Of a stretch of 29,639 nt of DNA, positions 6,074-13,544 are shown piece after piece. How positions within the stretch are numbered: position 1 is the first letter of the stretch; each line of letters starts with the position of its first letter. Source of the stretch: a virus; IMG/VR virus record IMGVR_UViG_3300021959_000264, positions 1 to 29,639 of that record. One strand, 5' to 3'. The notes below the pieces were generated by a model, which worked only from the letters and a program-made list of their open reading frames with translations, did not search any database and had not been told where the DNA came from. A program made the position numbers and the translations under genes.

Positions 6074-7021
6074 ATGACGCAATTGTGGCTCAAATACCGA
6101 CCCGACACCATGAGGAACATGGTCGGGCTTGATGGATTGAAGAAAGACGCTCAGTCATGGGCTGTGGCGGGTTCGCTTCGTTGTGGTGGTGTCATTTTCA
6201 ACGGCAAAGCGGGAACGGGTAAAACCTCAGCCGCACGAGCCATCGCAAAGGATATGCTCGGTTCGGCCTTTGATGCTAATTTCCATGTGTTCAATGCCTC
6301 CGATGATAGAGGCATTGGCTTTGTGCGTGATAGGCTCAAGCCATTGGCTGAACAGAAGGCTACGGGTGCGGATTTCAAGGTCATCAACCTTGATGAAGCC
6401 GATGGCCTAACAAACGATGCTCAGGAGTCAATGCGACAAATCATTGAAATCACGAGCAAACACACCCTATGGATTCTCACCTGCAACCGTGTGAGCCGTA
6501 TCATCCCTGCACTCCGTTCAAGACTCCCCACCTACAATTTTGGTGGCCTTGAGGGTGAGGATGCTGAGGCTTTCTTGGAGAATATCATTCAAACCGAAGG
6601 TTTCCCACAGGATTGGGCATTCAGCGTCAATTCGCTGATTGCCAAGACCAACGGTGATTTGCGTGCGTGCCTCAAGACCATGCAAATATGCGACCCCACA
6701 AATCCAAAGGCTCTCGCTTTGGCGATTGCACAGGATTATAGTGCGGCCATCTCACTCTATGACTCCATCGTTCAACACGAATGGGAGAATTGTTTCACTC
6801 ACATTGATTCCATTGGCAATCAAGGTATGATGCGTGATGAAGTCATTGACGCAATACATGATTTGTGCATGGAGAAATACAAAGCGGGCGACATTGGTAT
6901 TCAAATCGCCCTCCTTCACCTGCTGATTCTCGGTCAGTGGGCAGCAAAATCGGCTGATTGGGTATCAGGCGATGTCCTATTCCTACGATCAATGGTCGGG
7001 GATTACAACAAGAGGTGTTAA
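6074..7021 (+). CDS. rfcS: Replication factor C small subunit (clamp loader ATPase)
   Basis: 315-residue AAA+ protein that opens and loads the PCNA clamp using ATP. It begins LWLKYRPDTMRNMVG, the W-x-x-K-Y-R-P opening of RFC subunits. Walker A is GKAGTGKT (44-51), the RFC-specific NASDDRG follows at 74-80, Walker B is INLDEAD (104-110) and sensor 1 lies in WILTCNR (133-139). The arginine-finger SRC box reads S-R-L. Length is normal for archaeal RFCS (about 320). ATG 6074 is chosen over 6068 because GGAGGA at 6062-6067 touches the latter. No RFC large subunit is in the window, so the loader may be a homo-oligomer or use a host or distant large subunit. Confidence 0.93.
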   Translation: MTQLWLKYRPDTMRNMVGLDGLKKDAQSWAVAGSLRCGGVIFNGKAGTGKTSAARAIAKDMLGSAFDANFHVFNASDDRGIGFVRDRLKPLAEQKATGADFKVINLDEADGLTNDAQESMRQIIEITSKHTLWILTCNRVSRIIPALRSRLPTYNFGGLEGEDAEAFLENIIQTEGFPQDWAFSVNSLIAKTNGDLRACLKTMQICDPTNPKALALAIAQDYSAAISLYDSIVQHEWENCFTHIDSIGNQGMMRDEVIDAIHDLCMEKYKAGDIGIQIALLHLLILGQWAAKSADWVSGDVLFLRSMVGDYNKRC

Positions 7022-7026
7022 AATTG
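7011..7026 (+). promoter_or_regulatory. Shine-Dalgarno and TTG start
   Basis: AGAGGTGTTAAAATTG: a Shine-Dalgarno six bases before TTG 7024. The arrangement closely resembles 16202-16217 (GGAGGTGAATAAATTG), which starts the zinc-ribbon gene there. The repeated layout strengthens both non-ATG start calls. Confidence 0.55.
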
Positions 7027-8376
7027 ACAGAAGAAAGAGAAATTGGATATGAATGTATTGAAGAAGCCGCCACCATTTTGGGCGTTGAGAGGGCAGAAGC
7101 CCTTGAGTCCTTTGGCTCGTGGATGGGAGAGGTTTTCCCTGATATGTGGGCTGAATGTGGACAAGACGCGCTGAACCTTGAGGATGAGGACTTCAACCAC
7201 TACGCCGATATGTATGTTCTCGCTGTGCGACCTGCGGGTGGCTCAAGCGGTGGCGTTGGCGGTGGTCGTGGTGAGGAATGGGTCGGTGCTTTCATCGGCT
7301 TTGACCGCCGACAAGACCTGATGAAGCGTAAGCGTGACATGGCAATTGACATCGCAACGGCTGACTTGAGTGGTGCTATCCGCAACGGTTTTACCTACAA
7401 CGGCAACAAGGTCGGCATTGGTCGTGCTTTCACCAAAGACGGCAAATGGCTCATTGAACACTCTCAGGGCGTGTATCAAAGCGACAAGGATGCCGATTCT
7501 CAGCCATCGTGGGTCATCCCCATCAATGAGAAGGTGAACATCTCCATGCTCAAGCCCGACAACACTCCAACGCTCGCCTACATGACAAAGAGCATTTGGA
7601 CATTTCACGGCAACACCAAAGACAAATTCCTGTCCGAAGGCCCAATCACCGTCAAGGTTGAGGGACAATGGGAGGCGGCAGATCACGATTGGAAATTGTG
7701 GCAACCCATTCTCATCAAGGGCGAATTTGACGCTGAGGGTTGGAATGGCTCAGGGGCAACGCTGTCTGTGAGCAATCCTGCCTGTGCCTACGGTCTTGAT
7801 TGGATTCCCGAACAAAACCGTGAAGCAGGTGCATCCCTCTTCAAACCTGAGCAATTCCTCACAACCTGTGGAGAAGCACTCGTCAATCTCGGTGATTTGC
7901 TTGAGCATCACATGACAAACCGAACCGAGTCCTATGTGGACAGGAACGGCACACAACGCTACGATGGGCCATTGGTGGTCGCTGTTGGTGGTGTTATGGA
8001 CATCAACCACGAAGGTCGTGAGTCCCAATGGGATTCAACGGGTCGTGACTATTACCTCTCCATCTCCAATCAGGTGTTGCGACGAGAAGATCCCAACGCT
8101 CGCATCGGCATCGGTGTGAGTGGCATCCACCATGACAAATTCAACGCCATGAATGTGTTCAAGGGCGATGAATGGTTGCCCTACGCTCGTGGCTCTCGCA
8201 TTTGGGTCGTTGGTCGCACCGACTCCTACACCAACACCAACGGTGAGGATGTTGTCAAAATCAACGCTCACGGCATTTACGCCATCCCCAAGAAATCCAT
8301 TCCTGCACAGAAGCCAAGCGAGGACTCCAACAATCTCGGCAACCTTGGCGGATTTGGTGTCGGAGGTGATGAGTGA
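7024..8376 (+). CDS. Putative RPA-like single-stranded DNA-binding protein
   Basis: 450 residues from TTG 7024, set by AGAGGTG at 7011-7017. No ATG gives a better fit. The N-terminus is acidic and helical, then a Gly/Ser-rich linker lies around 71-84. The C-terminal region (about 315-423) reads as an OB fold: VVAVGGVMDINHE, RDYYLSISNQ, IGIGVSG, GSRIWVVGRTDSY, VVKINAHGIYAIPKK. The order G-x-V, R-D-x-Y-L, h-x-h-x-G-R, N-A-x-G-I is that of archaeal RPA-type OB domains. Ends in an acidic GGDE. Position between clamp loader and recombinase-like ATPase supports ssDNA binding in replication. Assignment is by pattern only; the large N-terminal half (85-315) is not recognised. Confidence 0.5.
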   Translation: MTEEREIGYECIEEAATILGVERAEALESFGSWMGEVFPDMWAECGQDALNLEDEDFNHYADMYVLAVRPAGGSSGGVGGGRGEEWVGAFIGFDRRQDLMKRKRDMAIDIATADLSGAIRNGFTYNGNKVGIGRAFTKDGKWLIEHSQGVYQSDKDADSQPSWVIPINEKVNISMLKPDNTPTLAYMTKSIWTFHGNTKDKFLSEGPITVKVEGQWEAADHDWKLWQPILIKGEFDAEGWNGSGATLSVSNPACAYGLDWIPEQNREAGASLFKPEQFLTTCGEALVNLGDLLEHHMTNRTESYVDRNGTQRYDGPLVVAVGGVMDINHEGRESQWDSTGRDYYLSISNQVLRREDPNARIGIGVSGIHHDKFNAMNVFKGDEWLPYARGSRIWVVGRTDSYTNTNGEDVVKINAHGIYAIPKKSIPAQKPSEDSNNLGNLGGFGVGGDE

Positions 8377-8379
8377 TGG
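8362..8379 (+). promoter_or_regulatory. Repeated stop/Shine-Dalgarno/start junction, copy 1
   Basis: GGAGGTGATGAGTGATGG joins the RPA-like gene to the ATPase gene. It encodes the GGDE tail and stop of the first and carries the ribosome-binding site and ATG of the second. An identical 18-base junction lies at 9495-9512. Confidence 0.75.
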
Positions 8380-9509
8380 CAGGAACGGGATTCTTGGATG
8401 GATTCAAGGAACAGAAAGGCAATTTTGAGCCACCTGTCAAGAGTGCCGAGCCAAAGCCTGAGCCGAAGGCTCAAGCGAAGCCCGCACCACAGCCAAAGCC
8501 ACAGGCTAAGGCTACACAACAACCCAAGCCGAAGCCACAGGCGGTTGCTCACGAAGCACCCGCATTCAACGCATCGGCCAACATGAACCCGGTCATCGCT
8601 CGTATGATTCAATCAGCACGCACTATGGCTGTGCGTCAAGACACCTTCGTGATGTGCGGTATCGCAGGGCATCCCAAGACGGGCAAAACGGGTATGGTGC
8701 TTGACAGCCTCACCCCCGATGAAATTGCCAACGGTGCTGAAATTTGGCACATTGACTTTGATCTCGGTGGTGAAACCACGAAGGCGGCACACCACAAGGA
8801 CAAGGCGGCAAACATTGTTGTTCTCAACCCTTGGGTTTTCAATTATGGCAACAGTCGTGTGCCATACGATTTCCCTGCAACCTTTCAACAGACCATTGAC
8901 ATTCTCAAGGCGGCACAGGCACAAATGGAGGAACAGAACAATTTCTTCATGGAACATGGTAAAATGCCCAAGCCATACCTCAAGACTGTCGTGTTTGACG
9001 GGGCAGACCATTGGCTTCACATCACTGAAACCTGCATGAAGGTGGATGACCTTGAGTTAGGTGTTGATGGGATTGCTGTGGCCGGGAAAAAGGCAACCAC
9101 ACAGATTGGTCGTTTCAATTGGAACATTCGTGCCACACGATACCAAACCGCTATGGTCGCTCTCCGTGAATTGTGTCGTGGTGGTGTCCATGCGTATGTC
9201 ATCACTCACATGAAACCTGCCTACGACAACACGGGCAACGAATTGGTGGGTCAGGACTCACCCAAGTGGCTCAAGGACACCGAAGGACACCTTCAACAAG
9301 TGGTCTATACCGAAATTGAAGAGGAACGGGATGAGAACGGTGAATTGACAGGCGTTGTGCGTGGTTATGCACGAGTCGTGGCGAACCGCACATCTCTCCA
9401 ATCAGGTGGCCGACATTTGCTCTTTGAACGCAACAACGAGGGCGGAACATGGTATGGTTGGGATGGCATGAAGAAAGGTGAATTTGACATCGCAGGAGGT
9501 GATGAGTGA
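8376..9509 (+). CDS. RecA/RadA-like (Sak4-type) ATPase
   Basis: 377 residues. An N-terminal Pro/Lys/Ala/Gln-rich linker with imperfect PKP and QAK repeats (about 20-58) precedes a RecA-fold ATPase: Walker A GHPKTGKT (98-105), a strand AEIWHIDFD, and Walker B KTVVFDGADH (203-212). A later strand (VHAYVITHMKP) is typical of this fold. Phage Sak4-like proteins with this core are single-strand annealing or recombination ATPases, and RadA paralogues are the archaeal equivalent. It lies between an RPA-like protein and the clamp, as expected for recombination-dependent replication. Full RadA landmarks (HhH domain, L1/L2 loops) are not evident. ATG 8376 fits GGAGGTGA six bases upstream. Confidence 0.75.
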   Translation: MAGTGFLDGFKEQKGNFEPPVKSAEPKPEPKAQAKPAPQPKPQAKATQQPKPKPQAVAHEAPAFNASANMNPVIARMIQSARTMAVRQDTFVMCGIAGHPKTGKTGMVLDSLTPDEIANGAEIWHIDFDLGGETTKAAHHKDKAANIVVLNPWVFNYGNSRVPYDFPATFQQTIDILKAAQAQMEEQNNFFMEHGKMPKPYLKTVVFDGADHWLHITETCMKVDDLELGVDGIAVAGKKATTQIGRFNWNIRATRYQTAMVALRELCRGGVHAYVITHMKPAYDNTGNELVGQDSPKWLKDTEGHLQQVVYTEIEEERDENGELTGVVRGYARVVANRTSLQSGGRHLLFERNNEGGTWYGWDGMKKGEFDIAGGDE

Positions 9510-9512
9510 TGG
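9495..9512 (+). promoter_or_regulatory. Repeated stop/Shine-Dalgarno/start junction, copy 2
   Basis: The same 18 bases as at 8362-8379 join the ATPase gene to the clamp gene, again encoding a GGDE C-terminus and placing the stop and start in TGATG overlap. Both downstream products are therefore probably translated by re-initiation at similar rates. Confidence 0.75.
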
Positions 9513-10285
9513 TTCAAGTCGTCATCAATCGCAACCACTTCAATTCGTTCATGTCGGGCTTCTCGTCAATGGATGACCTCGTTCTCCATGCCAATGAAGA
9601 AACCCAACGCATTTACGCATCGGGAACGGCAGATCGTGCCTTCTTCATCAATCGTTGGTCGGGTGCTGATGTCATTGAAGGAGGAAACATTGTCATGGGT
9701 CAAATCGGCACAATCGTTTCTCTCGTCAAGGATTTACCACAAACGGAGGAAAACGAAATCCGACTTTCCTGTGACGGTGACAACCTCACCATCATGTCAG
9801 GCGGGTCGTTTTTCCGCATTCCCACATTGGCTTCGGCCACTTCGTCAGCGGGCGTTGAGCAATTGTTGAACACCCTTGAGGAATCACGGGGTGCTGACTA
9901 TGCTCGCTTTGGGCAATCGGACTTCACCTACAAATACCAATTTGAATCAAACACGGTTCGTGCATTACAAAAAATCGGTTCGTCAATCAACAGCGGGGCG
10001 TTGTTTTGTTTGATCGTGTCGGGTGATGAATTGGTCTATGTGGTTCAGCGCGATGGCATTCGCATTGAACACACAATTGAAGGGATTCAAAGTGACTGTC
10101 TTGAAGAAGAAGCATCCATTTGGTTTGGTTCTTGGTTGTTGGATGCACTAAAGGCTATGCCGAGTGGTGGTGTCATCCATTTGTCGTGTGGTGCTGACAC
10201 GCCTCTTTTGCTTCGTCACGAAGCCGATGAGGGTCAGGAACACGGCACAACCGTCATTGTAGCACCTCGGCAAGAAGCCGAGTGA
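9509..10285 (+). CDS. pcn: PCNA-like DNA sliding clamp
   Basis: 258 residues, close to PCNA length (about 245-260). It shows the alternating strand and helix pattern of a two-domain clamp: LVLHANEETQRIYASGTADRAFF; NEIRLSCDGDNLTIMSGGSFFRIPTL where PCNA has its domain 1 strands; a domain 2 with TVRALQKIGSSIN and LFCLIVSGDELVYVVQRDG; and a C-terminus reading GTTVIVAPRQ, like the terminal Y-x-x-A-P-R of PCNA. The clamp holds polymerase and other factors on DNA. Start ATG fits the GGAGGTGA junction. Position directly before PolB and three genes after RFCS supports the call. Four window proteins carry possible clamp-binding tails that would be its partners. Confidence 0.8.
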   Translation: MVQVVINRNHFNSFMSGFSSMDDLVLHANEETQRIYASGTADRAFFINRWSGADVIEGGNIVMGQIGTIVSLVKDLPQTEENEIRLSCDGDNLTIMSGGSFFRIPTLASATSSAGVEQLLNTLEESRGADYARFGQSDFTYKYQFESNTVRALQKIGSSINSGALFCLIVSGDELVYVVQRDGIRIEHTIEGIQSDCLEEEASIWFGSWLLDALKAMPSGGVIHLSCGADTPLLLRHEADEGQEHGTTVIVAPRQEAE

Positions 10286-10290
10286 TTACA

Positions 10291-12585
10291 ATGATTGTTG
10301 AGCGATACATCACGAATGACGAGAAAGAACGCATTTTCACTCGGTGGCGAAAGCCTGACGGGTCATTGGTTGAGGAACACCATGACTTCGCACCGTATTT
10401 CTATGTGCTTGATGATGAACGGCTGATAGAGCGTTTGACTCAAATGTATGATGCCCGTTTCTTCGGTTGGGAATTGACTGAGGACACAGCCACTTCACTC
10501 CCAAGCAAAGAATACCCACATGGTCGCACACTACGAAAAGTGGTTGCACCGACCTCAAAGGACATACGAGCCATGCGAGAAATCGCAGGTGACACATGGG
10601 AGGCTGACATTCACTTCGTTGATCGTTTTTGCATTGACACATACGAGGCAGGTGATATGCCTGATTGGTTTGACACCATCGTTAAGGCAGGTGGCTTTGA
10701 CATGGAGTGGAATCAAGACAATGAAATCACCATGCTCGGCTACACCACCGATGGTGTGGTTGCTCGCACATGGTCTTGGCATCCAACATACGAGGGCGTT
10801 CTCAATCCATATCGTTCCGAGAAGGAAATGCTTGAGGCGTTTGCACAAGCCTTTGAGGAATTGAACCCTGACTTGATTACAACATGGGCAGGAAATCGTG
10901 CCGATTGGCCGATGCTATACAAGCGGTTCAAGCATCACGGTCTTTCGTTGGATTGGGCTTCGCCAATTCAATGTGCTTCACCACCAATGACTCACTTGCC
11001 GCGCTCAGGTGTCTATCAAGAAGGAACACAAATCATGCTTGGTCGCATGACTCTTGACTTGGCTGACAGGAATCATGGGTTTGAGCGTGTGTGGCGCGAT
11101 GGAGGAAACGGTCAATTGTCCGACAGGCGACTTGGTGCGGTGGGGGAATTGTTGTTCCCCAACAACCCTGAGTGGTGGAAAGTGGACATGAAGGGCATGA
11201 GCCACCACGATATGTGGTTGGAGGATTTTGAGGCGTTCTGTGCGTATCACAGGGGCGACATTTTGCTCACCGATAGGATTGACCGTGAATACCATGTCAG
11301 TCGTTTCTTCATGGCTTTACAGCGTGTCTGTGGGGTATCATTCTCATCCGTGTTCACCGTCAGTCGTTTCGCACGAGGACTCCTACGCAGGAGAGCAACA
11401 TGGGCATCACCGACAGGAACATATCACAAAGGAACGGATGGTGCGTTGTCGGGTGGCTTTGTGGCTGAACCGAAAGTGGGTCGTTTCACCAATGTGGGTG
11501 TCTTTGACTTCCGGGCCATGTATGCTGAAATCCAACGAGGAAACAACATCAGCCCCGAAACAATTCGCTACGAGGTTGGTGATGAAACACGGACATTGGG
11601 CAACGGTTCAATTTGGTATCAGGGTAAAATGGGTGTTCTTCCTCAATTGCAGATTGATCTCGCTGAGGCGAGGAATGATGCAAAAGCCCAAATGAAAAAA
11701 CACGAACCCGCTTCACAGGAATATGCGGGTTTCAACACACTCCAATTGGCATTCAAGCGCGCGGCAGCGTCAGTCTATGGCCTGATGGGACACACAGGAC
11801 ACGGTGAGAGCCACCTTGAAGTCGCATCAGCCATTACCTATGTTGGTCGCTCGTTGGTCGGGCGACTTATGGAAATATGCGATGACATGGGTTATCCTGC
11901 TCTCGCAGGTCACACTGACAGTGCCTACATTTCAATTGGTGACGCTAACGGTGAGGAAATTGCCGAGCGTTTAACACAAATCATACAGAAGGAATTTGAT
12001 AGCGACAGGTTTGTTGTTGAATTTGAGAAATTTATGAAAGCATGGATTGCTGCAAAGAAAAACCGCAATTTTGGTTGGGTCGTTTGGCCGAAAGAATCAC
12101 TCCATGTGACAGGATTTGAATACAAAAAGAGCAACGCATCACGAATCACTAAGCGTGTTCAGGGCGAAGCGTTCATGGCGTTGTGTCGGGACTTGGCTGA
12201 TCGTGATGCCATTGACGACATTGTATATGGCATCATCAAAGAAGTCAAGTCGGCTTCTGTTCCTCGCAAACACTTGACTATGCGTTCACGCTTGGGTAAA
12301 GACCCCGAAAAATACGGACAGCAGGGTGGCTTTCAAGGGGCGGCAAAGAAATACAACCTCACAGCACCTAAGCATTTACACTTCAAGGATGGCGATGGAG
12401 TCCCACACCTTTACACAAAGCGTGGAATTGAAGCATATCGCACCGATGAGGAATTGGCTTCACTCCCACTTGATTTGACAACAATCGTGCAAAAACAAGT
12501 GATTGCACCCGTTGCACTTATCTATGAGGCTATGGGTTGGAGTGAACCCACAGCCGATGCCTCAAGACCCGTTTCCCTATGGTGA
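10291..12585 (+). CDS. polB: Family B DNA polymerase with proofreading domain
   Basis: 764-residue replicative polymerase. Exonuclease motifs are intact: FDMEW (D137, E139), NRAD (N202, D205) and YHRGD (Y319, D323). Polymerase motif A is DFRAMYAEI (D406) followed by NNISPET, motif B is KRAAASVYG (K489 to G497) and motif C is AGHTDS (D543). Both metal-binding aspartates (D406, D543) are present. However, the usual D-x-x-S-L-Y-P-S, K-x-x-x-N-S-x-Y-G and Y-G-D-T-D-S are altered (A-M-Y-A-E; A for N; H541 for the first Asp of D-T-D). KKNRNFGWVV resembles the K-K-x-Y motif. The C-terminus is RPVSLW, possibly a divergent clamp-binding tail. GTG 10282 is an alternative start. Confidence 0.93.
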   Translation: MIVERYITNDEKERIFTRWRKPDGSLVEEHHDFAPYFYVLDDERLIERLTQMYDARFFGWELTEDTATSLPSKEYPHGRTLRKVVAPTSKDIRAMREIAGDTWEADIHFVDRFCIDTYEAGDMPDWFDTIVKAGGFDMEWNQDNEITMLGYTTDGVVARTWSWHPTYEGVLNPYRSEKEMLEAFAQAFEELNPDLITTWAGNRADWPMLYKRFKHHGLSLDWASPIQCASPPMTHLPRSGVYQEGTQIMLGRMTLDLADRNHGFERVWRDGGNGQLSDRRLGAVGELLFPNNPEWWKVDMKGMSHHDMWLEDFEAFCAYHRGDILLTDRIDREYHVSRFFMALQRVCGVSFSSVFTVSRFARGLLRRRATWASPTGTYHKGTDGALSGGFVAEPKVGRFTNVGVFDFRAMYAEIQRGNNISPETIRYEVGDETRTLGNGSIWYQGKMGVLPQLQIDLAEARNDAKAQMKKHEPASQEYAGFNTLQLAFKRAAASVYGLMGHTGHGESHLEVASAITYVGRSLVGRLMEICDDMGYPALAGHTDSAYISIGDANGEEIAERLTQIIQKEFDSDRFVVEFEKFMKAWIAAKKNRNFGWVVWPKESLHVTGFEYKKSNASRITKRVQGEAFMALCRDLADRDAIDDIVYGIIKEVKSASVPRKHLTMRSRLGKDPEKYGQQGGFQGAAKKYNLTAPKHLHFKDGDGVPHLYTKRGIEAYRTDEELASLPLDLTTIVQKQVIAPVALIYEAMGWSEPTADASRPVSLW

Positions 12586-12590
12586 TATAC

Positions 12591-13544
12591 ATGATTGAAC
12601 ACAAACCACCGAGAGCCTATCCTGTGCCGAACCGTGAAGGGTTGTTTTCAACATACGCATGGCATCCCGGCATGAAGCAAAATTACATTTTGAGGATGAG
12701 CAAATCCTCACTTGGTGACTCCACCTTTTGCGCTCAACAATACTTCATTGGTCGCATCATTGGCATGAAAGAGCCACAGAACGATGATATGCTAAGAGGA
12801 ACAAATGTCCACGATATTGTTGAGCAATTCTATGACAATGTGGACATTGAATACGCAAAGGGTCTTGATGCCGATAAGGTGGATATGTATTTTCAAAATT
12901 GTATGCCCGATGCTACGGGACTCAAAAAGCCCCAAGAGGTTTTCACACTTGATGAGGATTTGCACTTAGACCGCTATCGTGTTGCTGAGGTGCAACGCTT
13001 CTTGTCGTCAGATCCCGACAATTTTTTGCCGACAGGCAACGAATTGTTGGTTGATGATGTGGTTGAGGTTGAGGTGGATGGCATCAAGCAATTGGTTCAC
13101 TTCACAGGGTTTATTGACAGAATTTTCACCAACCCTGACGGCACACTTCACATTCACGAATTGAAAACAGGCTTGTGGAAGGATAAGCCATTCAAATACA
13201 ACAGCATGAGGAAGGAAATGGCGTTTTATGTTTGGTTGCTTCGCAAAACGGACAATTCAGCACGAATCACTCATTGGGGTTGGGATCACACAAAGGGACT
13301 TCAAGGCGAAACAGAAGAAAGCGAGGTATTCCGTCATGTTGAACCCGTTAGGGTGAAAGAAATCGGTGAAATGCTCGCTGATATGCACAACCTGATTCGT
13401 ATGCACAGGCGATACAAAGGCGACGGGGAGGGGTCAATGTTTGCACTCATTCCTGAATATCGCCAATACAACATTTGCGACCCTTGGTGCGGATTGAAAG
13501 AATTCTGTCCTCGCTACACTCAGCACTTGGAGGAACAAAAATGA
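12591..13544 (+). CDS. Cas4-like Fe-S PD-(D/E)XK nuclease
   Basis: 317 residues. Four cysteines (C47 in STFCAQQY, then C296, C300 and C306 in CDPWCGLKEFC) are placed as in Cas4/AddB Fe-S nucleases, with one before and three after the nuclease core. The core has LRGTNVHDIVE, then GFIDRIF, HIHELKTG (E-x-K) and RKEMAFYVWLL, matching motifs I-III and the Q-x-x-x-Y-type helix. Such enzymes resect DNA ends; in viruses they usually serve replication or recombination and not CRISPR adaptation, and no cas1 or cas2 is nearby. Start ATG 12591 has GGTGA five bases upstream; ATG 12579 would overlap the polymerase gene by 7 bases. It overlaps the methyltransferase by ATGA. Confidence 0.85.
   Translation: MIEHKPPRAYPVPNREGLFSTYAWHPGMKQNYILRMSKSSLGDSTFCAQQYFIGRIIGMKEPQNDDMLRGTNVHDIVEQFYDNVDIEYAKGLDADKVDMYFQNCMPDATGLKKPQEVFTLDEDLHLDRYRVAEVQRFLSSDPDNFLPTGNELLVDDVVEVEVDGIKQLVHFTGFIDRIFTNPDGTLHIHELKTGLWKDKPFKYNSMRKEMAFYVWLLRKTDNSARITHWGWDHTKGLQGETEESEVFRHVEPVRVKEIGEMLADMHNLIRMHRRYKGDGEGSMFALIPEYRQYNICDPWCGLKEFCPRYTQHLEEQK

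Noticed and set aside
8440-8530. Repeat-like Pro/Lys/Gln/Ala stretch considered as a DNA repeat or CRISPR-like array
   Set aside because: It is an in-frame low-complexity protein linker with irregular units, not a repeat array.
11228-11695. 155-aa plus-strand frame inside the polymerase gene
   Set aside because: It is entirely within the polymerase coding region, covering motif A in another frame. It has no ribosome-binding site and no recognisable sequence.
12591-13544. Cas4-like gene as part of a CRISPR-Cas system
   Set aside because: No cas1, cas2 or repeat array is present. Viral Cas4-like nucleases commonly occur in replication modules such as this one.
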